A stretch of 12,480 bases of DNA from Holosporales bacterium. Lineage in GTDB: Bacteria; Pseudomonadota; Alphaproteobacteria; Caedimonadales; UBA9215. Below are positions 8,494 to 12,480 of this stretch, piece by piece. Numbering within the stretch: position 1 is the stretch's first letter; each line of letters opens with the position of its first letter. The stretch lies in NCBI GenBank assembly GCA_003503995.1, contig DOCA01000135.1, forward strand, positions 1 through 12,480, written 5' to 3'. The notes under the pieces were generated by a model that was not told the DNA's origin, searched no databases, and saw only the letters and a program-made list of their open reading frames with translations. Position numbers and translations under genes: made by a program.

Positions 8494-9207
8494 TTAATAT
8501 TTAGCGGAAAATTTTTCCGCTTGCTTAGCAACTTCTTTAGCTAGATCCGTTCCGTCTTTTTGGGCTTGAGCAGATTTCACAGCTTCTACTTGTGCGATGG
8601 TCGCTTTGGGGTCCGCCCCCTCAATTTCTTTAAAGATAATATTTTTCTTCATAGCGACAGCTTCTTGAGACATATGCGGATTAGGCTCTCCAAAACAACC
8701 CTGCTCAAGAATACAGAAATCGTTCTCCCTGAAATGTATATGAATAATTTTTGATGAACCAACGCGCACACGGTGAGGACCAGGCGCATAATAATCAGCA
8801 AACATCACAACACCTTGAGGCGCATCCGAACGTAAAGTAATGGGATAATTTTTGACGACCTGCCCCGGCGTCAATTCCCAATGGAGAATATCTGCTAAGG
8901 TTGGATAGTCTTGTTTCAGCTGTTTTGTTGCAACATAATAATCTTTTGCCTCCATCTTTAAAAGAACCTCCAAAAGAGCAGGATCATAAACAATCACAAG
9001 ATCAATGGCTGTGGCAGATTTTTTGTTTGCATCACTATCTAAAGAAAAATTCACCTCCTGCAAATAAATAGGAGGCGTTGGACACTCTTTAAACAGCGAG
9101 CATGCAGAGAGCATAAAAAGCATTGCTAGAGAGAAAAAACGTGGAAAACTAGACACAAGAAGCCTTGATTTTCTTGCATAACTTTTTTTATTTTTATACT
9201 GCATCAT
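8494..9207 (-). CDS. tssJ: T6SS outer-membrane lipoprotein TssJ, with C-terminal extension
   Basis: TssJ is a small outer-membrane lipoprotein that recruits the periplasmic end of TssM. The product is 237 residues. A basic N-terminus and a hydrophobic stretch (24-35) lead to the lipobox LSAC with acylated Cys36. The TssJ-like beta sandwich spans about 46-172, with LVIVYDPALLE (70-80), the AKDYYVATKQLKQDYPTLAD region (88-107) and beta strands around 147-160. Cys165 and Cys171 close the domain. Beyond it lies a further 65 residues or so, rich in Ala, Lys, Glu and Gln and probably helical, which a standard TssJ lacks. Two adjacent ATG codons begin the gene; the second (9204-9202) is better placed relative to the AAAGG. 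Assignment rests on the lipobox, the family-like core and position directly before tssK. Confidence 0.85.
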   Translation of the reverse strand: MMQYKNKKSYARKSRLLVSSFPRFFSLAMLFMLSACSLFKECPTPPIYLQEVNFSLDSDANKKSATAIDLVIVYDPALLEVLLKMEAKDYYVATKQLKQDYPTLADILHWELTPGQVVKNYPITLRSDAPQGVVMFADYYAPGPHRVRVGSSKIIHIHFRENDFCILEQGCFGEPNPHMSQEAVAMKKNIIFKEIEGADPKATIAQVEAVKSAQAQKDGTDLAKEVAKQAEKFSAKY

Positions 9208-9209
9208 AA

Positions 9210-9214
9210 CCTTT
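9210..9214 (-). promoter_or_regulatory. Ribosome binding site of tssJ favouring the second ATG
   Basis: AAAGG on the minus strand is only two bases from the first ATG (9207-9205) but five bases from the second (9204-9202). The second is therefore the more likely start, giving a 236-residue precursor. The lipoprotein after processing is identical in both cases. Confidence 0.4.
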
Positions 9215-9221
9215 ATTCACT

Positions 9222-10421
9222 TTAATATTTTAAATGCTCATCACTTTGTAGCGCGAGAACAACTCGGCTGGGATGGGCGATTAATTTACGCGCTTCGCTA
9301 GCATCTGAATAATTCGCAAAGTTACCAACGCGCACCTTGTATACCATATTTTTTCCAACCCTAGAGCGGATAATATAACTGGCGGCATAACCATTTTCTC
9401 GGAGGTTTCTCATAAATGTGAAGGCGTTAGTGCTGTCGAAGAACGTTTGAAGTTCAAGAGCAAATAAAGCCCCCATCTCTTCTTTTGGCGGAGCCAAACC
9501 ATCATGCGCATCACTGGCTGCTGCGGCTGAAGCAGCATTTGCTGGGCCAGGAGACGAAGCACTAGCAGATGATCCACCACCACCTGCCGAAGAGCCCTTG
9601 GATGAAAGACCCGAACCACTGCTGCGACCAGGACCGCTATTGACTGTTCCCAAAGCATCGCCGCCGCCGCTGTTACTACTTGCTACCTGAGCACCCTTAC
9701 CCTTTTTTGAAGTATCGGGTATGGTTTGATTAATAGCGCCACCAACGGTTCCTTGCACAACAGTTGTTGCAAGAGGGTTAAAGATCCTTGAAACTGTCCC
9801 TCCAAACATCTTACGCACCGCTGATCTAATTTTGCTGGTGGTTCTTGAAGCGATACGTTTTGCTTCGTTGCGCGTCGACTTATTCAAAGTACTTTGGTAT
9901 TTTCCATCACTATGAATACGGTCAGCTAAAACTTCATTGCGTTCTAAGTAGGTGCGTCTTGCAAGGTAAGAATTTGGAACACTTCCTTCTTGAACAGACT
10001 CAGAGCCTTCAATCACAGTTCCAAGGCGCCAGTCTGGCTTCTTTTGATCTATTGTAAAACCGCTTGCAGAAATCGAACTACCCTGAGGAGGGTTAGAATA
10101 GCTGTAAAGATACCCCCCTGCAAAGAAAAGACCAGCAGAAAGAGCAAATAACAAGACGATTAAAATAGTCGAAAATTTCAAAAAACCACTCCCTTTTGCT
10201 GGTGGGATCTCAAGATGTTGACGTTTTTTACGATCAATATCTAAAAGCTGATCCCTAAATTTTTGCAACTGATCTGTATCAGGCGGTACGTTTGGCGTTT
10301 CTGGTAAATGGCTTGTCTCGCCTGAGCCTAAAAAAGCAGGTAACGCTTCCTCAGCAGCACTTTTAAGGGCTTGCATACTCTCTTTCTTACGTATACGTGC
10401 ATCGAGGCTAATGCCCACCAT
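9222..10421 (-). CDS. Membrane-anchored SPOR-domain protein at the head of the T6SS operon
   Basis: SPOR domains bind glycan strands of peptidoglycan that lack stem peptides. The 399-residue product has a charged N-terminal cytoplasmic part (1-80), one membrane segment (about 84-108), a periplasmic region with a basic stretch (about 180-205), a Gly/Ser/Ala-rich flexible linker (about 246-305) and a C-terminal SPOR domain (about 318-395). In the SPOR domain, FALELQTFFDSTNAFTFMRNL (320-340) and MVYKVRVGNFANYSDASEA (359-377) match the family pattern. This is the general layout of FtsN/DedD-like proteins, but no division-specific motif is visible. It stops 14 bases before tssJ and is the first gene after the candidate promoter, so it is probably co-expressed with the T6SS. 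A role in anchoring or siting the complex at the wall is inferred. AAGGAG lies 12 bases before the ATG, slightly far; a second AAGG touches the start. Confidence 0.85.
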   Translation of the reverse strand: MVGISLDARIRKKESMQALKSAAEEALPAFLGSGETSHLPETPNVPPDTDQLQKFRDQLLDIDRKKRQHLEIPPAKGSGFLKFSTILIVLLFALSAGLFFAGGYLYSYSNPPQGSSISASGFTIDQKKPDWRLGTVIEGSESVQEGSVPNSYLARRTYLERNEVLADRIHSDGKYQSTLNKSTRNEAKRIASRTTSKIRSAVRKMFGGTVSRIFNPLATTVVQGTVGGAINQTIPDTSKKGKGAQVASSNSGGGDALGTVNSGPGRSSGSGLSSKGSSAGGGGSSASASSPGPANAASAAAASDAHDGLAPPKEEMGALFALELQTFFDSTNAFTFMRNLRENGYAASYIIRSRVGKNMVYKVRVGNFANYSDASEARKLIAHPSRVVLALQSDEHLKY

Positions 10422-10459
10422 CCTTATTCAGAGCTCCTTAGATCTAATTATTTTAATTT

Positions 10460-10488
10460 ATCGTAACATTTAAATAAATTGGCAACAA
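10460..10488 (-). promoter_or_regulatory. Candidate promoter of the SPOR-tssJKLMA operon
   Basis: On the minus strand TTGTTG (10488-10483) and TACGAT (10465-10460) are 17 bases apart. The -10 is preceded by TGT, giving an extended -10 (TGnTACGAT). The predicted transcript would start near 10453, about 30 bases before the SPOR gene. Matches are only 3/6 and 4/6, but the spacing, the AT-rich setting and the position right after the porin terminator support it. Confidence 0.45.
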
Positions 10489-10571
10489 CCTGATGCATGC
10501 GATTGAAAATATTTGTGATTTTTATGCAACAATAGGGCTATAGAGCTTTGATATTCTAGGGGAACTGCCAT

Positions 10572-10597
10572 AAAAAAAGCCCCAAAAGGGGCTTTTT
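10572..10597 (-). terminator. Rho-independent terminator of the porin gene
   Basis: A perfect ten-base-pair stem, AAAAAGCCCC / GGGGCTTTTT, encloses a four-base loop (AAAA on the plus strand) and ends in a run of seven T on the minus strand. It lies about 40 bases after the porin stop, so it ends that transcript and separates it from the T6SS operon. The structure is near-symmetrical and could also stop plus-strand transcription, although no plus-strand gene ends here. Confidence 0.92.
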
Positions 10598-10639
10598 AAG
10601 AGATTGAATTTGTTTTCATTATCTAATGATAGAAAGGCC

Positions 10640-11959
10640 TTAGAAAGAAATAGCACTTCCCAACATAATAGCGTGACCATTGTTATTACCAACGGCATCT
10701 TTAGAAGCCATTGTAGCTTCTTTCCAGGCTGTTGCTTGAGCTGTGCTGGAAGTTTTATATTGAAAGGCCACACCCTCGGCATAAAGCTTCAAACCTTTAG
10801 CAAGCTTATAATCATAGGAAAGAGATCCGACATTTGCCTTTGTTGTTCCATAGTTAAAATCAGTTGCTTTGTTGCGTCCAAGATTACGCTTGCTGTGAAG
10901 ATAACCCAAGCTTACCGCATGACGATCATAGGAATAACCCACACCAACGTTGAAAACACGACCGGAATCATTACCCGTTAGGCCATTCCACTCAAGACTG
11001 CGCCCGTTATCTAGGTACTCACCTCCAATGGAAAAACCACCATAATTAATAACGAGGCCCAAAGCATAGGCTGCAATATCACTGTACCCTGCACCATAGT
11101 GAGCTTTTGTATCCTTTGAATTTCCAAAAAGACTCGTAGCAGATAATTGTATACCAAAACTATTGGCAAACTCTTTTTTGAAGTTCAAGCCAAGTTCATG
11201 AACGTTTTGTCCAACGGGACTCATGCCACCATCTTTAGGTGCCAAAGCTTTTGAAGCAAGTTTTGCTTCACCACTTTGGTTGCCATCTGGGGCATAACTG
11301 TAACCAGCTTGGATGCCAAAGAAACGAGGTGTTACATAGGTAATTTTTGTTTGATCCTTAGGCGCTCCCTTAAGGTCATCACGAATAACAACACCAGTTG
11401 TCTCATTCACGATGCTTTTGTAGTTTCCAAGGACGTTACCTGTTCCAGCATAAAAAGCGAAAGGTCCAACAGCCATAAAGTCTGTCACACCACGATGCAC
11501 ACCACCGATTAAAGTTCCATAGCGGTTTTTTAGCTTAATACGGTTTTCTTCAACAGACGTCTTACCTGCTTCGGTATTACCTGTTAGACCAATGAGGAAG
11601 CTATATTCAAGACCATCTAATTCAGGTCCGGCTTTACCAAGAACTTGAAAGTTGATACGGGAATCATCGGCTCCAAAATGAGTACCACGACCTTTACCGC
11701 CATTTTGCTCACGTTGCTTTTGCTTAAAAATATAAGCGTTAAAAGAAGTTCCACCTGAAATTTCAAGACCTGGGCCTTGTGATTGGTCAGAAGGTGTTGC
11801 TGTGATGTCTGAGTCACCCATAACTTGGATGCCATCACCTTTGATATCAGTTGTTTTTTGCTCGCGCTTGTCTTTTGTTGTCGGGGCAGCATGAGCTGGC
11901 GCTGCAACCATAGCAACAGATAAAGCAAGAACGGATACGCTCCTTACAAATTTAGACAT
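10640..11959 (-). CDS. Outer-membrane porin, Gram-negative porin family
   Basis: The product is a trimeric-type beta-barrel porin allowing diffusion of small solutes across the outer membrane. The 439-residue precursor has a clear Sec signal peptide (basic MSKFVR, hydrophobic core 7-20, cleavage after AHA at 24). A polar segment of about 40 residues (25-65) follows, then alternating amphipathic strands: SGGTSFNAYIFKQ, SRINFQVLGKA, LEYSFLIGLTG. The EENRIKLKNRYGTLIGGVH block (117-135) is typical of the barrel and the constriction-loop side of this family. The last residue is Phe (AISF), the usual barrel-end signal for BAM-dependent insertion. GGAGGA lies five bases or so before the ATG, a very strong ribosome binding site that fits an abundant protein. 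It has its own promoter and terminator, so it is not part of the T6SS operon. Substrate preference cannot be read from the sequence. Confidence 0.9.
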   Translation of the reverse strand: MSKFVRSVSVLALSVAMVAAPAHAAPTTKDKREQKTTDIKGDGIQVMGDSDITATPSDQSQGPGLEISGGTSFNAYIFKQKQREQNGGKGRGTHFGADDSRINFQVLGKAGPELDGLEYSFLIGLTGNTEAGKTSVEENRIKLKNRYGTLIGGVHRGVTDFMAVGPFAFYAGTGNVLGNYKSIVNETTGVVIRDDLKGAPKDQTKITYVTPRFFGIQAGYSYAPDGNQSGEAKLASKALAPKDGGMSPVGQNVHELGLNFKKEFANSFGIQLSATSLFGNSKDTKAHYGAGYSDIAAYALGLVINYGGFSIGGEYLDNGRSLEWNGLTGNDSGRVFNVGVGYSYDRHAVSLGYLHSKRNLGRNKATDFNYGTTKANVGSLSYDYKLAKGLKLYAEGVAFQYKTSSTAQATAWKEATMASKDAVGNNNGHAIMLGSAISF

Positions 11960-11988
11960 TTTTCCTCCAAAATTTTAATCAAAAACAG

Positions 11989-12009
11989 TTTAAGTCCCTC
12001 ACACTTAAA
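11989..12009. promoter_or_regulatory. Inverted repeat over the porin promoter start region (possible operator)
   Basis: TTTAAGT (11989-11995) and ACTTAAA (12003-12009) form a perfect seven-base dyad with a seven-base centre. It covers the candidate porin -10 (12004-12009) and the expected transcription start near 11997. Such placement would suit a repressor site, but short AT-rich dyads also arise by chance. Confidence 0.3.
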
Positions 12010-12032
12010 ACAGGAAATAGCAATTTTGACAA
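12004..12032 (-). promoter_or_regulatory. Candidate porin promoter
   Basis: On the minus strand TTGTCA (12032-12027, 5/6 match to the -35 consensus) is followed after 17 bases by TTTAAG (12009-12004, 4/6), with TGT just before it as an extended -10. The predicted start near 11997 gives a leader of about 38 bases that carries the strong GGAGGA. Confidence 0.55.
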
Positions 12033-12065
12033 GGCACTTTATCTGCTTTTATGCACATTTCTCAT

Positions 12066-12094
12066 TTGCAGTCTTTTTGCCAAAGCTCTATAAT
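12066..12094 (+). promoter_or_regulatory. Candidate promoter of the amidotransferase gene
   Basis: A perfect TATAAT (12089-12094) is preceded after 17 bases by a weak -35, TTGCAG (12066-12071). Transcription would start near 12101. It is divergent from the porin promoter, the two -35 boxes being about 33 bases apart, so regulators could act on both. Confidence 0.5.
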
Positions 12095-12109
12095 GAGGAA
12101 CATCAAATT

Positions 12110-12480
12110 ATGAAAGAACTAGAAATGGTAAAGCCAACCATTGGCATCAGCATGGACTCTTCCAAAGAGAACACTTACTCTCAATATCCGTGGTACGCTC
12201 TTCGAGAGCATTACTGCGACACGGTGTATAAAGCAGGCGGCCTTCCTGTCATGCTTCCTCATACCACCGAGCTTATTGACCATTATCTTGATCTTGTGGA
12301 TGGTGTTGCCATAAGTGGCGGTGACTTTGACCATGACCCTAAATTATATGGACAAGACTTTTACCATGAAAAAACCGTTTTAAACCCTGCGCGATCTGCC
12401 TTTGATTTTACATTTGTGGAAAAAGCTCTCGAGCGGGACATCCCTCTTTTAGGAATTTGTGCAGGTCAACAAATGCTTAA
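12110..12480 (+). CDS. Class I glutamine amidotransferase, gamma-glutamyl-GABA hydrolase (PuuD/peptidase C26) family, 3' end cut by window
   Basis: Only the first 123 codons are present. They show the N-terminal strand KPTIGISMDSS (8-18), an alanine/glycine boundary YKAGGLPVMLP (40-50), the SGGDFDHDPKLYG loop (69-81) that matches the SGGxDxxPxxYG pattern of this family, the R95-D99 helix, and the nucleophile motif LLGICAGQQ with catalytic Cys117 at 113-121. The His/Glu of the triad would lie beyond the window. Family members hydrolyse gamma-glutamyl amides such as gamma-glutamyl-GABA from putrescine breakdown, but the true substrate is not evident. Met6 (12125) is an alternative start: MVKPTIGI is the more usual beginning of the family, and the upstream ATG has its GAGGAA (12095-12100) within or before the predicted transcription start. 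Confidence 0.88.
   Translation, partial: MKELEMVKPTIGISMDSSKENTYSQYPWYALREHYCDTVYKAGGLPVMLPHTTELIDHYLDLVDGVAISGGDFDHDPKLYGQDFYHEKTVLNPARSAFDFTFVEKALERDIPLLGICAGQQML

Noticed and set aside
9410..9658. Minus-strand 82-codon frame inside the SPOR gene
   Set aside because: It results from reading the Gly/Ser/Ala-rich linker out of frame, giving Leu/Val/Gln-rich sequence.
10604..10981. 125-codon plus-strand frame opposite the porin C-terminus
   Set aside because: It is antisense to conserved barrel strands and lacks a ribosome binding site.
12119..12334. 71-codon minus-strand frame
   Set aside because: It is antisense to the clearly recognisable amidotransferase.

Overview
The window is most likely from a moderately AT-rich, Gram-negative alphaproteobacterium with a host-associated lifestyle, such as an amoeba or protist endosymbiont of the Holosporales type. 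The evidence for a Gram-negative is direct: an outer-membrane porin, an outer-membrane lipoprotein of a type VI secretion system (T6SS), and a SPOR-domain peptidoglycan-binding protein. The lineage assignment is an inference from base composition, gene content and the small secreted protein; no rRNA or other marker is present to confirm it.

Layout, read along the minus strand from right to left. A porin gene (11959-10640) has its own promoter and ends in a strong intrinsic terminator (10572-10597). After that terminator, a candidate promoter (10460-10488) starts a tight run of six genes: a membrane-anchored SPOR-domain protein (10421-9222), then tssJ (9207-8494), tssK (8473-7133), tssL (7088-6282), tssM (6268-2048) and tssA (2010-862). 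Gaps between these genes are only 13-44 bases and they read as one operon. A small AT-rich gene for a Sec-exported protein of unknown function (738-325) follows 123 bases later. Bases 1-324 hold no confident gene, only a GC-richer patch with short repeats inside AT-rich DNA. At the right edge, the only convincing plus-strand gene is a partial class I glutamine amidotransferase of the PuuD/peptidase C26 family (12110 to the end), divergent from the porin.

How the genes work together: TssJ (outer-membrane lipoprotein), TssM (inner-membrane protein spanning the periplasm) and TssL (inner-membrane protein with a cytoplasmic domain) form the T6SS membrane complex. TssK links the baseplate to that complex, and TssA organises assembly and sheath polymerisation. 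The sheath (tssB/C), tube (hcp), spike (vgrG), baseplate tssE/F/G and clpV genes are absent here, so the locus is either split or continues elsewhere. TssL lacks a peptidoglycan-binding domain. The SPOR-domain protein at the head of the operon is the most interesting element, because it could anchor or position the complex at the cell wall. Other unusual points are a TssM with only one N-terminal membrane segment and a TssJ with a long helical C-terminal tail.
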